A DNA stretch of 64,000 bases from Marinibaculum pumilum (GCF_042646425.1 NZ_JBHRTR010000054.1:62001-126000), one strand, 5' to 3'; shown: positions 42,166 to 51,776, counted from the first letter of the stretch. A program made the numbers and translations. Notes: generated from the letters alone by a model not told the origin.

Positions 42166-43657
42166 GCTGCCGGCGGGGCCGGCGATCCCGGCGGGGAAGC
42201 CGCCTGCCCGGGGCCGGGCCGTCGGGCCGCTGGCCGCCCTGCCCCTGTTCATGAACCTGCACGGCCGGCGCGCCCTGGTCGCCGGCGATGCCGACGGCGC
42301 CGCCTGGAAGGCGGAACTGCTGGCCGCGGCGGGCGCGGAGGTGCTGCTCTGTGCCCCCGCGCCCGGCGCGGCGCTGGCGGCGCTGCTGGCCCGCGGGCCT
42401 GCCGCCGGCAGCCTGCGCCATCTGCCCCGCACCTGGCAGCGGCAGGATTTCGCGGGCCTGTCGCTGGCCGTCTGCCACACCGCCGACGACGGGGCTGCCG
42501 CAGCCTTCGCCGCGGCGGGACGGGCGGCAGGCGTGCCGGTCAGCCTGGTGGACCGGCCGTCGCTGAGCGACGTGACCTTCGGCAGCATCGTCGAACGCGG
42601 ACCGGTGGTGGTCGGCATTTCCACCGGCGGCGCCACCCCGGCCCTGGCACAGGCGATCCGCCAGCGGATCGAGACCGCCCTGCCCCGCAGCCTCGGCGGC
42701 TGGGCCGCAACAGCCCGGCTCTGGCGGTCCCGGATCGCCGGCCGGCTGCCCCTGCCAGGCCTGCGCAGCGCCTTCTGGCGGCGCTTCGCGGAGCGGGCCC
42801 TGGCCGGCGCGCCGCCGCCGGAGGAGGCCGGCATGGCGGCGCTGCTCGCCGATGCCTGTGCCACGCCCGGCGGGCGGGTGACCCTGGTCGGCGCCGGGCC
42901 GGGCGATGCCGGGCAGCTGACCCTGGATGCGGTGCGGGCCCTGCAATCGGCCGACGTGATCCTGTTCGACGACCTGGTCTCCGACGCCGTCCTGGAGCTG
43001 GCCCGGCGCGAGGCGCGGCGCATGCTGGTGGGCAAGCGGGCGGGCCGGAAGACCTGCCAGCAGGCGGACATCAACGCCCTGATGCTGAAGCTGGCACGCC
43101 AGGGCCGGCATGTGGTGCGGCTGAAATCGGGCGATCCCGGCATTTTCGGCCGCGGCGGCGAGGAGATCGCCGACCTTGCCGCGGCGGGAATCCCGGTCGC
43201 CGTTGTGCCCGGCATCACCGCCGGGGTGGCGCTTGCCGCCCGGCTGGGCATCTCGCTGACCCACCGGGACATGGCGCATTCGGTCCGCTTCGTCACCGGC
43301 CATTCGCGGCTTGGGCAGTTGCCCGACGACCTGGACTGGCGGGGCCTTGCCGACCCGGAAACCACGACATTGTTCTACATGGCTGGCCGCACCGCGGCCG
43401 CGCTGGCCGCGCGGCTTCTGGCGGAAGGCCTGCCGGCGACGACCCCGGCCGTGGTTGCCGTCGCCATCGGCCGCGACGGGGAGGATATCTGGCGGGGCGA
43501 CCTGGCGGCACTGGCGGCCCGCGAGGCGCCGCCGGCGGCGGATGCGCCGGTCCTTGTGGCCATCGGCCAGGTACTGGCACAGGCGGTCCTGGCGACCTCC
43601 GACAGCCGGGCGGCGGACATCGCATTGCCGCCGGCCATGACGGCGGCGGGCGCTTAA
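42152..43657 (+). CDS. cysG: Siroheme synthase CysG
   Basis: 501 residues. The N-terminal half (about 30-230) is the precorrin-2 dehydrogenase/ferrochelatase (FMNLHGRRALVAGDADGAAW, GISTGGATPALAQAIRQRIE). The C-terminal half (about 243-490) is uroporphyrinogen-III methyltransferase (VTLVGAGPGDAGQLTLDAVR, VLFDDLVS-like ILFDDLVSDAV, VVRLKSGDPGIFGRGGEE, VVPGITAGVALAARLG). The VAGDADGA sequence departs from the usual GGGxVA nucleotide motif. It makes siroheme, the NirB cofactor, from uroporphyrinogen III. It overlaps nasA by 14 bases, ending the nitrate operon. Confidence 0.94.
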   Translation: MPDAELPAGPAIPAGKPPARGRAVGPLAALPLFMNLHGRRALVAGDADGAAWKAELLAAAGAEVLLCAPAPGAALAALLARGPAAGSLRHLPRTWQRQDFAGLSLAVCHTADDGAAAAFAAAGRAAGVPVSLVDRPSLSDVTFGSIVERGPVVVGISTGGATPALAQAIRQRIETALPRSLGGWAATARLWRSRIAGRLPLPGLRSAFWRRFAERALAGAPPPEEAGMAALLADACATPGGRVTLVGAGPGDAGQLTLDAVRALQSADVILFDDLVSDAVLELARREARRMLVGKRAGRKTCQQADINALMLKLARQGRHVVRLKSGDPGIFGRGGEEIADLAAAGIPVAVVPGITAGVALAARLGISLTHRDMAHSVRFVTGHSRLGQLPDDLDWRGLADPETTTLFYMAGRTAAALAARLLAEGLPATTPAVVAVAIGRDGEDIWRGDLAALAAREAPPAADAPVLVAIGQVLAQAVLATSDSRAADIALPPAMTAAGA

Positions 43658-43692
43658 AGCTTCCTTTACGGCGATGGCCCCATTCTCCTGCC

Positions 43693-46600
43693 ATGCCGGC
43701 GCGATTCCGGCGCGGCAGAGATGTGACCCGGTCGCCCTTCATGAACAGGCCAGAGCCCGACGCAAAGAGTGGCGACGCCACCGATCCCGGCCCAGGGGGC
43801 GGGACGTCGGAGCCCGCCCTGCCGCCCGCATTCGGTGGCGGCCTGAGCCACAGGCTGTCCGGCCGCCTGTTCTGGGGAAGCTGGGCGCTTGCCTTTCTCG
43901 CCGTCGCCCTGGCCGCCACGATCTCCTGGCGGGCCACCGAGGCCGAGGGCGAGGATCTCGCCGCGGGCTATGCCGCCAGCGCGAAAGCGATCCGGCTTGC
44001 CCTCGCGGCCACGCTGCAGGACCGGATCGGACGCGCGGTGCAGGACCTGGCGACGACCCGCCCCGATGCCGAGGCGGCGGGCAGCCGACCGGTCCACGAC
44101 CCGCTGGCCGCCGACGGCTTCCTGACGTCGGTGCTGACGACGGGCGCGGACGGTCCGCGTCTTCTGCGCGGCAGGCGGCCCCACGACGAGACCCTGGCGG
44201 AGCTTGCGGCGGCCTGTGACGGGCTTCGCGGCGGGGAGACGACGGAGGCCACCACCCTGCCGCCGCTGCGCGACGGTCCGCAGGGCGAGTGGCTGATCCC
44301 GCTGACCCGCACCTCCGCCTTCGGCCGCGGCTGCGACGGGCCTATCGCCCTGCTGCGCAGCGGCTTCGTGAACGACTTCCTGCGATCCCTGGACATCGAT
44401 TTCGCGGTGCTCACCGATACCGACGGTACGATCCTTGCCCGATTCCCCGACGCGCAGGGTCAGACCGGCCGCTCGCTCGGCCGGGCCAGCGTGTTCGCGC
44501 GCGCCTGGCGGCGCCGGACCGAAGGAACCATCACCAGCGTCTCCCCCGTGGACGGCAAGGTTCGGATCAATGCCTATGCCGGGCTTCCCGACCTGCCCCT
44601 GGTCCTGGCGGTGGGCTATCTGCACGACCGGGTCGATGCGATGGTCGCCGCCGAGCATGAGCGCATGACGATCAATTTCGGTGCGCTGACCCTCGCCCTG
44701 CTGCTTGCCTGCGGCGTCAGCCGGCGCTTCTTCTTCGGCTACCTCGACAGCCGCGAGACCCTGCACCGCCAGCACGAGGAGTTCCGCCGCCGCTGGGAGT
44801 TCGCCGTCGAGGGTTCCCGCCAGGGCGTCTGGGACTGGGACCGGCCGCAGGGCCGGATCTTCATCTCGCGCCTGGGCCGCGACCTGCTCGGCTATGCCGA
44901 CCGGGCGGAGGAGATGGCGGTCGAGGAATGGTTCGCCCTGTTCCATCCCGACGACCGTGCCGCCGCGCAGCAGGCCCTGGACGCCTTTCTGGACGGCCAG
45001 ATCCCCCATCTGGAGCACCGGATGCGCATCCGTGCCGGCGATGGAAGCTGGCGCTGGCTGGTGTTGCGCGGCATGGCGCTGGCCGCCGCGCGGAACGGCG
45101 AACCGCAGCGCATCATCGGCACCTTCGCCGACGTGACGGAGGAGGAGCAGGCCAACCTGGAGGCCCGGCTGGCGGCGACCGTCCTCTCCCAGGCGGCGGA
45201 AGGCGTGGTCATCACCGACGACCAGAACCGGGTGGTGAAGATCAACAGGGCCTATACCCGGATCACCGGCTACGAGGAGGCGGAGGTGCTGGGCCGCAAC
45301 CCGGGCTTCATCGGCGCCGGCCGGCAGGACCGTGCCTTCTACCAGGCGATGTGGCAAAGGCTGGAGCAGCAGGGCCATTGGCGCGGCGAGGTCTGGAACA
45401 GGCGGAAGGACGGCACCGTCTATGCCCAATGGCTGTCGATCAGCGTGGTGCATGACGCGGCCGGCAAGGTGGTGCGCCATGTCGGCATCTTCTCCGACAT
45501 CACCAACCAGAAGAAGAAGGAGGAGCTGATCGAGCGCCATGCCTATTACGACGCGCTCACCGGCCTGCCCAACCGGCGGCTGCTTCTCGACCGCCTGGAA
45601 CAGGAAGTGCTGCGCGGCGCCGCGGAAGGCGGCGCCTTCGCCCTGGTGTTCGTGGACCTGGACCATTTCAAGGAGATCAACGACTCGCTCGGCCATGTCG
45701 CCGGCGACCAGGTGCTGACGGAGACCGCCCGCCGCCTGGAATCCTGCGTCCGCGCCGGCGACACCGTTGCCCGCCTGGCCGGCGACGAGTTCGTGATCCT
45801 GACCCATATGGACCGCGGCCCGGCACGGGACGGCGCCGGCGACCCGGTCACCGTGTCGGTCGCCCAGCGGCTGATCCGTTCCCTGGCGCAGCCGATCCAG
45901 TGCGCCGGGCAGGAGGTCCAGATCTCCGCCAGCGTCGGCATTGCCTGCTACCCGACCGACGGGGAGGACGCCGCCACCCTGCTGGCCAGCGCCGACCGCG
46001 CGATGTACCTGGCGAAGGAGGAGGGTCGCAACACCTTCCGCTTCCACACCCTGCACCTGCAGCAGGAATCGCGCGAACGCAACGACATGCTGCTGCGCCT
46101 GCGTCGGGCGATCCGCAACGACGAGTTCCTGCTCTGCTTCCAGCCGATCTACGACCTGCGCACCGGCCGGATCGCGGAGGCGGAGGCGCTGATCCGCTGG
46201 CGCCGGCCCGACGGCACATTGGTGCCGCCGGCCCGCTTCATCCCGATCGCCGAAAACAGCGACCTGATCATCGATATCGGCGAATGGGTGTTCCGGAAGG
46301 TCGTGGCGGTGCTGCAGGACCTGCGCGGCAGCGGTCTGGCGGAGGACAGCCTGCGCCTGACCCTGAACGTCTCGCCGCGCCACCTGATGACCCGCGACAC
46401 GGTACAGCAATGGCTGTCCCACCTGCAGCGGGCCGATGTGCCCGCCGAAGCGCTGACCCTTGAGATCACGGAAGGCCTGCTGCTGGACGGCAACCCCGCG
46501 ACCCTGCGCAAGCTGCAGGCCTTTTCCGATGCCGGCATGGCGATCGCCATCGACGATTTCGGCACCGGCTATTCCGCCATGTCCTACCTGAAGCGGTTCC

Positions 46601-46860
46601 CGATCGACTATGTGAAGATCGACCGCTCCTTCATCAGCGACATCGAGACCTCGGACCACGACAAGGCGATCACCGAAGCGATCGTGGTGATGGCCGGCAA
46701 GCTGGGCCTGAAGACCGTCGCCGAAGGGGTGGAGACCGATGCCCAGCACGCGATGCTGCGCGACATCGGCTGCGACTTCGGCCAGGGCTTCCTCTACGCC
46801 CGGCCGATGCTGGAGCAGGAGTTCCGCGTCCTGCTGGCGCAGCAGCAGGCCGCCGCCTGA
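43693..46860 (+). CDS. PAS-GGDEF-EAL membrane signalling protein
   Basis: Up to 1055 residues; a second ATG at 43741 is equally likely since neither has a clear ribosome site. Two membrane helices (LFWGSWALAFLAVALAATIS and INFGALTLALLLACGVSRRF) flank a periplasmic sensor of about 230 residues. Two PAS/PAC domains follow (about 370-490 and 495-615). The GGDEF domain has AGDEF in place of GGDEF, which is usually still active. The EAL domain has EAEALIRW, NVSPRHL, DDFGTGYS and KIDRSFI with all metal ligands. It should make and/or degrade cyclic di-GMP in response to a periplasmic cue. The sensed ligand is unknown. Confidence 0.92.
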   Translation: MPARFRRGRDVTRSPFMNRPEPDAKSGDATDPGPGGGTSEPALPPAFGGGLSHRLSGRLFWGSWALAFLAVALAATISWRATEAEGEDLAAGYAASAKAIRLALAATLQDRIGRAVQDLATTRPDAEAAGSRPVHDPLAADGFLTSVLTTGADGPRLLRGRRPHDETLAELAAACDGLRGGETTEATTLPPLRDGPQGEWLIPLTRTSAFGRGCDGPIALLRSGFVNDFLRSLDIDFAVLTDTDGTILARFPDAQGQTGRSLGRASVFARAWRRRTEGTITSVSPVDGKVRINAYAGLPDLPLVLAVGYLHDRVDAMVAAEHERMTINFGALTLALLLACGVSRRFFFGYLDSRETLHRQHEEFRRRWEFAVEGSRQGVWDWDRPQGRIFISRLGRDLLGYADRAEEMAVEEWFALFHPDDRAAAQQALDAFLDGQIPHLEHRMRIRAGDGSWRWLVLRGMALAAARNGEPQRIIGTFADVTEEEQANLEARLAATVLSQAAEGVVITDDQNRVVKINRAYTRITGYEEAEVLGRNPGFIGAGRQDRAFYQAMWQRLEQQGHWRGEVWNRRKDGTVYAQWLSISVVHDAAGKVVRHVGIFSDITNQKKKEELIERHAYYDALTGLPNRRLLLDRLEQEVLRGAAEGGAFALVFVDLDHFKEINDSLGHVAGDQVLTETARRLESCVRAGDTVARLAGDEFVILTHMDRGPARDGAGDPVTVSVAQRLIRSLAQPIQCAGQEVQISASVGIACYPTDGEDAATLLASADRAMYLAKEEGRNTFRFHTLHLQQESRERNDMLLRLRRAIRNDEFLLCFQPIYDLRTGRIAEAEALIRWRRPDGTLVPPARFIPIAENSDLIIDIGEWVFRKVVAVLQDLRGSGLAEDSLRLTLNVSPRHLMTRDTVQQWLSHLQRADVPAEALTLEITEGLLLDGNPATLRKLQAFSDAGMAIAIDDFGTGYSAMSYLKRFPIDYVKIDRSFISDIETSDHDKAITEAIVVMAGKLGLKTVAEGVETDAQHAMLRDIGCDFGQGFLYARPMLEQEFRVLLAQQQAAA

Positions 46861-47206
46861 CGGCGGCGGAAGGATCGGGGCGCCCCTGCACCCGCCTCAG
46901 CGTCGCGGCCGCCCTCGAGGCCGCGGCATCCACAGTTCTCACCGGTGGACGCCTATCCCCCCGCCGCCCTACCCGGTTGCCGTCGCCATCGGGCCTGACC
47001 CGATGGCCGCGACGGGACCATGCCGGCGCGCAGCTTCGCCGTACCGTCACGGTCCTTGGCCGATGGCTTGGAACTCTGGGCCCAAGGACGACCGCGGCAG
47101 GGAGGGCGCGTCCGCGACATATCTGACCCCCGCCGCCCTTCAGGCGCGGATCCATCCCTCCGGCGACACGACAGCTTGTTGGATGGTGGAAGCCGGCAGC
47201 CGGCGT
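46861..47206. other. Noncoding stretch between the GGDEF-EAL and NfeD genes
   Basis: About 346 bp between two converging genes. No convincing coding region was found on either strand. It holds one clear hairpin (46985-47007), which is the likely terminator; nothing else stands out. Confidence 0.6.
46985..47007. repeat. Palindrome with REP-like core
   Basis: GCCATCGGG-CCTGA-CCCGATGGC, a perfect 9-bp stem with a 5-base loop. Its centre CGGGCCTGACCCG is identical to the centre of the element at 33424, so the two may belong to one dispersed family. It could also end the converging transcripts. Confidence 0.6.
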
Positions 47207-47524
47207 TCAGCTCTTGTCGCCCCTGTAGGGCGTGTCGTTCACATCGACATCGTCGAAGCGGCGGCTGCGCGCGCCCCTGGTGCCGAACAGCCGGCGCAGG
47301 GCGAACGTGGTCGCGAGGCTGAACAGCGCAAAGACCAGCACCGGCCAGGCCCAGCCATGCGCCGACCCCTCGAAGGCGCCGCCGAACAGCCAGACGAACA
47401 GGGCGGTCACCGCGGCCCCGCCGGCAAAGCCCAGGAAGAAGAAGCCGGGCGCGAAGATCTCGACCGCGCCGAGCACAAGCCCGGCGATCAGCCAATATTC
47501 GCCGCCGAGCAGGATGGAGGTCAT
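47207..47524 (-). CDS. NfeD-like membrane protein
   Basis: 105 residues, short form of NfeD with three hydrophobic helices (EYWLIAGLVLGAVEIFAPGF, GGAAVTALFVWLFGGAF, WAWPVLVFALFSLATTFALR) and no protease domain; the tail FDDVDVNDTPYRGDKS is typical of the short version preceding an OB fold. These proteins pair with stomatins to organise membranes; the stomatin gene is 16 bp upstream on the same strand. Confidence 0.88.
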   Translation of the reverse strand: MTSILLGGEYWLIAGLVLGAVEIFAPGFFFLGFAGGAAVTALFVWLFGGAFEGSAHGWAWPVLVFALFSLATTFALRRLFGTRGARSRRFDDVDVNDTPYRGDKS

Positions 47525-47540
47525 CGGCCCGCCCCGCCGC

Positions 47541-48428
47541 TCAGGTCCGCGTACCGCCGAACAGGCGGGCGGCGGTGCCGAACGCCTCCGCCAGGTCGGC
47601 GGGCAGGACGATCGTCTGCCGGCCCTGGCTGTCCGACATCTTGGCGAAGGCCTCGACCTGGCGCTTGCGGATCTCGAACTCCACGGCGGCGGTGCCGTGG
47701 GTGTGGATCGCCTGCGCCACGACCTCGGTCGCGTAGGCATCCGCCTCCGCGGAGATGCGGCGCGCCTCCGCCAGCTTCTGCGCGGTGTAGAGCTCGGCAT
47801 CCGCCCTCAGTTCCATCGCCCGCTTCTCGCCCTCCGCCTGGGTCACCGCCGCGCGGCGCGCGCGCTCGGCGTTCAGCTGCTGCAGCATCGCCTCCCGCGT
47901 GGCGGCATCCAGGTTGATGTCCAGCACCTCCGCCCGGGTCACGGCAATGCCCCAGTCGTCGGTCGCCTCCGCCAGGTGCTGCTTGATCGCGCCATTCAAT
48001 GTCGACCGGTTCGACTGCACCTCGTCCAGTTCCAGCCGGCCGATCTCCGAACGCACGATGCCGGCGACCGTGGTGCCGACCGCCGCGTCAATGTCCCGGA
48101 TCCGGTAGACCGTGCGCTCCGGCTCCAGCACCCGGTAGAACACCACCATGTCGGCCTGCAGCAGCACATTGTCGCGGGTGATCGCATCCTGCTGCATGTG
48201 CGGCAGCTGCCGCTCCAGCACCGAGACGCGATGGCGCACCACGTCCAGGAAGGGCACGATCAGGTTCAGGCCCGGCCCCAGCACCTTGTGCAGCCGGCCC
48301 AGCCGCTCGATGACATATTTCTCGCTCTGCGGGACGATCTTAATGCCCCGCCAGATGGTGACCAGTATCACCAGGGCGAGGACGAGGATGAGGATCAACC
48401 CGCCCGACACGCCCGAATCCGCATCCAT
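47541..48428 (-). CDS. SPFH/stomatin-like protein
   Basis: 295 residues. One N-terminal helix (LILILVLALVILVTIW) is followed by the SPFH domain (VPQSEKYVIERLGRLHKVLG, PGLNLIVPFLDVVRHRVSVL, ITRDNVLLQADMVVFYRVLE) and a coiled coil (QLNAERARRAAVTQAEGEKR). This matches the paraslipin/YbbK group. It oligomerises at the inner membrane and works with NfeD. GGAGGATGCTGGG precedes the ATG. Its start lies only 35 bp from the divergent cyclase start. Confidence 0.93.
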   Translation of the reverse strand: MDADSGVSGGLILILVLALVILVTIWRGIKIVPQSEKYVIERLGRLHKVLGPGLNLIVPFLDVVRHRVSVLERQLPHMQQDAITRDNVLLQADMVVFYRVLEPERTVYRIRDIDAAVGTTVAGIVRSEIGRLELDEVQSNRSTLNGAIKQHLAEATDDWGIAVTRAEVLDINLDAATREAMLQQLNAERARRAAVTQAEGEKRAMELRADAELYTAQKLAEARRISAEADAYATEVVAQAIHTHGTAAVEFEIRKRQVEAFAKMSDSQGRQTIVLPADLAEAFGTAARLFGGTRT

Positions 48429-48463
48429 CCCAGCATCCTCCCAACGAACAGGCGCCCGACGCG

Positions 48464-49858
48464 ATGGCCCGACCCGCAAACCCAGGCAGAGATACCCCGG
48501 TTTCCGCGGCCGCGGAAGCGGCCCCGCAACCGGCGCGCCGTCAGACGCCCGGCGGCCCGCTGCGGGAAGCGGAGATCGCCGCCGAACGCATCGTCGGCAT
48601 CGTCCGGATGGCGGCCGCCGCGCTGCTGGCCGCCGCCCTCATGGTGGCGGTGTCGGGCGCCGGCCCCGATACCGGCGACAGCCTGGAGCCGGTCTTCCAC
48701 CGCCAGTACGCGGTGGCGCTGGCCACCCAGGCGGCCTACTTCCTTCTGGGCGCCGCCGCCGTGGCGGTCGCCCGGCCGGCGATGTTCCGCCCCTGGATCC
48801 CCTGGGCCTCATCGGCGCTGGACGTGGCCTTCGTGCTGTCGGCGCTGTGGTTCAGCCTGGCCAATACCGGCCTTAGCACGAACTATATCGCCGCAATGCC
48901 GGCGGCCTGGCTGCTGCCGCTGATCCTCTGCCTGGGCGCGCAGCGCTTCAACACCAGCCTGCAGCTGGCCGTCACGGCCGCGCTGGCAATCGGCCTTGCC
49001 GTGGTGCCGGCCCTGGCGGGCGGCTGGCGGATCTTCGCCGAAGGCGATGGCCTGGTGGACCTGTTCTTCGCCCTGCCCCCCAACATCATGCGCTGGGTCA
49101 TGCTGGTCGCCGCCGGCCTGACCATCGCCCTGGCCGTAGCGCGCACCCACCGGCTGCTGGACCGGATGCTGGAGGAGGCCCGGCGGCGCGCCGCCCTGAC
49201 CCGCTACCTGCCGGCAGAGCTGGCACCCTGGCTGGCCGCAGGAGACGGCGCCGGCCTGCATCTGAGCCAGCGCAGGACGGTAGCGATCCTGTTCGTGGAC
49301 ATCCGCGGCTTCACCGCACGCGCGGAACAGCTGTCGCCGGAGCGGCTGTCGGCATTCGTGACCGACTACCGGCGCCGGGTCCAGGCCGCCGCCAGGGCGC
49401 ATGACGCGATCATCGACAAGTTCATCGGCGATGCCGCAATGCTGCTGTTCGGGGCGACCGGCCCCGCCGACAGGCCCGTCGCCGCCAGCGCCCGCGATGC
49501 GCTGGCCTGCGGTCATGCCCTGCTGGACACCATCGCCGACTGGAACCGCGATCTCGCCCAGCGCGGCGAGCCGCCGGTCGCCGTCGGGGTCGGGGTTCAT
49601 GCCGGCACCGTCTATTGCGGCACGGTCGGCGATGCCGAACGGCTGGAGTTCACGGTGCTGGGAGATGCGGTCAACGTGGCCGCCCGGCTGGAAGCCATGT
49701 GCAAGCCGCTGCAGAAGCCGATGCTGGCCTCAGCCGAGGTGCTGGAGGCGGCCGGCGCGTCGGCTGCGGATGGCTGGCAGGATCTGGGCCGGCAGGCGAT
49801 CTCCGGCCGCAGCGAAGCCATGCGGCTCTATGCGCCGGCCGCGGGCATTGCCGGCTGA
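48464..49858 (+). CDS. Class III adenylate/guanylate cyclase with membrane domain
   Basis: 464 residues, six hydrophobic helices, then a cyclase catalytic domain (about 265-450). Metal aspartates are in FVDIRGFT (Asp279) and FIGDAAML (Asp323). LEFTVLGDAVNVAARLEAMC carries the substrate and transition-state residues. It should make cAMP from ATP; the nucleotide choice cannot be proven here. The start leaves little room for a promoter from the divergent SPFH gene; an internal ATG at 48608, just before the first helix, is possible. Confidence 0.9.
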   Translation: MARPANPGRDTPVSAAAEAAPQPARRQTPGGPLREAEIAAERIVGIVRMAAAALLAAALMVAVSGAGPDTGDSLEPVFHRQYAVALATQAAYFLLGAAAVAVARPAMFRPWIPWASSALDVAFVLSALWFSLANTGLSTNYIAAMPAAWLLPLILCLGAQRFNTSLQLAVTAALAIGLAVVPALAGGWRIFAEGDGLVDLFFALPPNIMRWVMLVAAGLTIALAVARTHRLLDRMLEEARRRAALTRYLPAELAPWLAAGDGAGLHLSQRRTVAILFVDIRGFTARAEQLSPERLSAFVTDYRRRVQAAARAHDAIIDKFIGDAAMLLFGATGPADRPVAASARDALACGHALLDTIADWNRDLAQRGEPPVAVGVGVHAGTVYCGTVGDAERLEFTVLGDAVNVAARLEAMCKPLQKPMLASAEVLEAAGASAADGWQDLGRQAISGRSEAMRLYAPAAGIAG

Positions 49859-49866
49859 AAACGGAA

Positions 49867-49895
49867 CGGCCCGGCATGCGTCGCATGCCGGGCCG
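49867..49895. terminator. Bidirectional terminator between the cyclase and helicase genes
   Basis: CGGCCCGGCATGC and GCATGCCGGGCCG, a perfect 13-bp stem with a 3-base loop, 8 bp past the cyclase stop and 45 bp past the convergent helicase stop. On the plus strand it is followed by CGTTCTT. Confidence 0.7.
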
Positions 49896-49940
49896 CGTTC
49901 TTCCGGATCCGAGAGACCGGGCGGCGGACCGCCCGCCCCT

Positions 49941-51491
49941 TCAGAGCAGCTTGAGATTGCCGGCGGAAACCTTGCCCTTCTTCGGGTCGCGCTGCAGCTC
50001 GTAGCTCAGCGCCTGCCCCTCGGTCGGGTGGGCGATGCCGGCGCGCTCCACATCGCTGATGTGCAGGAACACGTCCTGGCCGCCATCGTCCGGCGCGATG
50101 AAGCCGAAGCCCTTGCGGGCATTGAACCACTTCACCGTGCCGCGGGGCGCACCGCCGCCGGCCGCCTTGCCGGCATGCGGCGCGGCGGCATTGCCGGTCG
50201 TGCCGGGCCCGCCGCGATGCGGCGTGCCGGAGGGCCGGCCCTCGCCGCGGCCGGTCGGCCGCGACGGCCGCTTCGCCTGGGCGGAGGGACGGCGGCGGTT
50301 GTCGCCGCGGCCCTGCGGCGCCGCCGGGCGGTCCTCGTCGACGGCACGGTCACCGTTGGCGCCCCGGTCGTACAACGCCGGGATCTTGTTCTTCGTCAGC
50401 TTCTCGATGTCGCGCAGATAGGGGCGCTCCGTCGGATCGCAGAACGAGATCGCGATGCCGGTGCTGCCGGCCCGCGCCGTGCGGCCGATGCGGTGGACAT
50501 AGCTTTCCGGGATGTTCGGCAGCTCGAAGTTCACCACATGGGTGACCTCGTCGACGTCGATGCCGCGCGCGGCGATATCGGTGGCGACCAGGACCCGCGC
50601 CTCGCCATTGCGGAACTGCGCCAGGGCCCGCTGCCGGGCATTCTGGGACTTGTTGCTGTGCAGGGCGTCGGCAGGGATGCCGGCCTTGTTCAGCTTCTCC
50701 GTCACCCGGTTGGCGCCGTGCTTGGTGCGGGTGAAGACGATCACCCGCGACATCGCCGGATCCTCCAGGATCTCGATCAGCAGGCTGGTCTTCTCCTTCG
50801 CGGCGACATGGATCACCTGCTGGCTGACCTTGTCCGCGGTCACGGTCTTGGCGGCGACCGCCACCCGGACCGGATCGTTCAGGATCTCCGCCGCCAGGCG
50901 GTCGATCTCCGTCGGCATGGTGGCGGAGAACAGCAGGGTCTGCCGCTCGGCCGGGCAGGCGGCGACGATCTTCCGGACATCGCGGATGAAGCCCATGTCC
51001 AGCATCCGGTCGGCCTCGTCCAGGACCAGGGTCTGCACGCCGTCGAACCGCACATGGCCCTGGCCGGCGAGGTCCAGCAGGCGGCCCGGGGTGGCCACCA
51101 GGATGTCGACGCCGCGGGACATGGCGTTGACCTGGGCACGCTGGTTCACGCCGCCAACGATGCCGGTGTGACGCAGCCGCAGGTTCTTGCCATAGGCCGC
51201 CAGGCTGTCGAGGATCTGCAGCACCAGCTCGCGGGTCGGCGCCAGGATCAGGGCGCTGGCGCTGCGCGGCTGCAGCTTCGGCCGGTGGCGGGACAGCCGG
51301 TCCAGGATCGGCAGGCTGAACGCCGCCGTCTTGCCGGTGCCGGTCTGGGCAATGCCCAGCAGGTCGCGGCCCGCCAGCAGGTGGGGGATCGCATCGGCCT
51401 GGATCGGGGTGGGGGAAACGTACTGCTCGGCCTTCAGGGCAAGCAGGATCGGCTCGGCAAGGCCGAGCGCATCGAACTGGGACTCAGTCAA
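49941..51491 (-). CDS. DEAD-box RNA helicase fused to a cold-shock domain
   Basis: 516 residues from a TTG start with AAGGAAG nine bases upstream. RhlE-like helicase core: Q motif YVSPTPIQADAIP, Walker A AQTGTGKTA, APTRELVLQI, VLDEADRMLDMG, SATMP, and HRIGRTARAG with ARGIDVD. A basic Arg/Gly/Pro linker of about 70 residues leads to a complete CspA-type domain (about 450-516) with RNP1 KGFGFIAP and RNP2 DVFLHIS. The protein would unwind structured RNA and hold it single-stranded in one chain, probably for cold adaptation or ribosome assembly. A long 5' untranslated region precedes it. Confidence 0.93.
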   Translation of the reverse strand: MTESQFDALGLAEPILLALKAEQYVSPTPIQADAIPHLLAGRDLLGIAQTGTGKTAAFSLPILDRLSRHRPKLQPRSASALILAPTRELVLQILDSLAAYGKNLRLRHTGIVGGVNQRAQVNAMSRGVDILVATPGRLLDLAGQGHVRFDGVQTLVLDEADRMLDMGFIRDVRKIVAACPAERQTLLFSATMPTEIDRLAAEILNDPVRVAVAAKTVTADKVSQQVIHVAAKEKTSLLIEILEDPAMSRVIVFTRTKHGANRVTEKLNKAGIPADALHSNKSQNARQRALAQFRNGEARVLVATDIAARGIDVDEVTHVVNFELPNIPESYVHRIGRTARAGSTGIAISFCDPTERPYLRDIEKLTKNKIPALYDRGANGDRAVDEDRPAAPQGRGDNRRRPSAQAKRPSRPTGRGEGRPSGTPHRGGPGTTGNAAAPHAGKAAGGGAPRGTVKWFNARKGFGFIAPDDGGQDVFLHISDVERAGIAHPTEGQALSYELQRDPKKGKVSAGNLKLL

Positions 51492-51747
51492 GAGAAACAA
51501 CTTCCTTCGCGCCGCAAGGCATCGGCCGCGGCGGATGGACTCCGGCACGGGGCGAACGCGTTTCAGCGCTTAATCCGCCTTCCACGCGCAGCTGGAGCTA
51601 ACGGAGGGATAAAGAAGCCTCAGCGGGACCAACCGGTCACGGGACACCTGGGATTCGTCCGACCGGGCGGCCTTGTCGCGGCCTGTGGTCGTATCGCCTG
51701 GGGTCGCAGCACATGCCGGCGTTGCGCCGTCCTGCGGGGCTGGCAGG

Positions 51748-51776
51748 TACATGCGCCCACAGCGGCGCAATGTCAA
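51748..51776 (-). promoter_or_regulatory. Sigma-70 promoter candidate and long leader of the helicase gene
   Basis: On the minus strand TTGACA (-35, perfect) is followed after 17 bases by CATGTA (-10, imperfect). Transcription from here would give about 250 bases of untranslated RNA before the TTG start at 51491. The 51492-51833 stretch holds no convincing gene; long leaders are known for cold-shock mRNAs. Confidence 0.45.

Noticed and set aside
43666..46749. Minus-strand open frame of 1027 codons
   Set aside because: Exact antisense of the PAS-GGDEF-EAL gene, without domains of its own; a consequence of high GC.
46953..47495. Possible gene between the GGDEF-EAL and NfeD genes
   Set aside because: The frame overlaps NfeD out of phase and shows no motif, ribosome site or signal.
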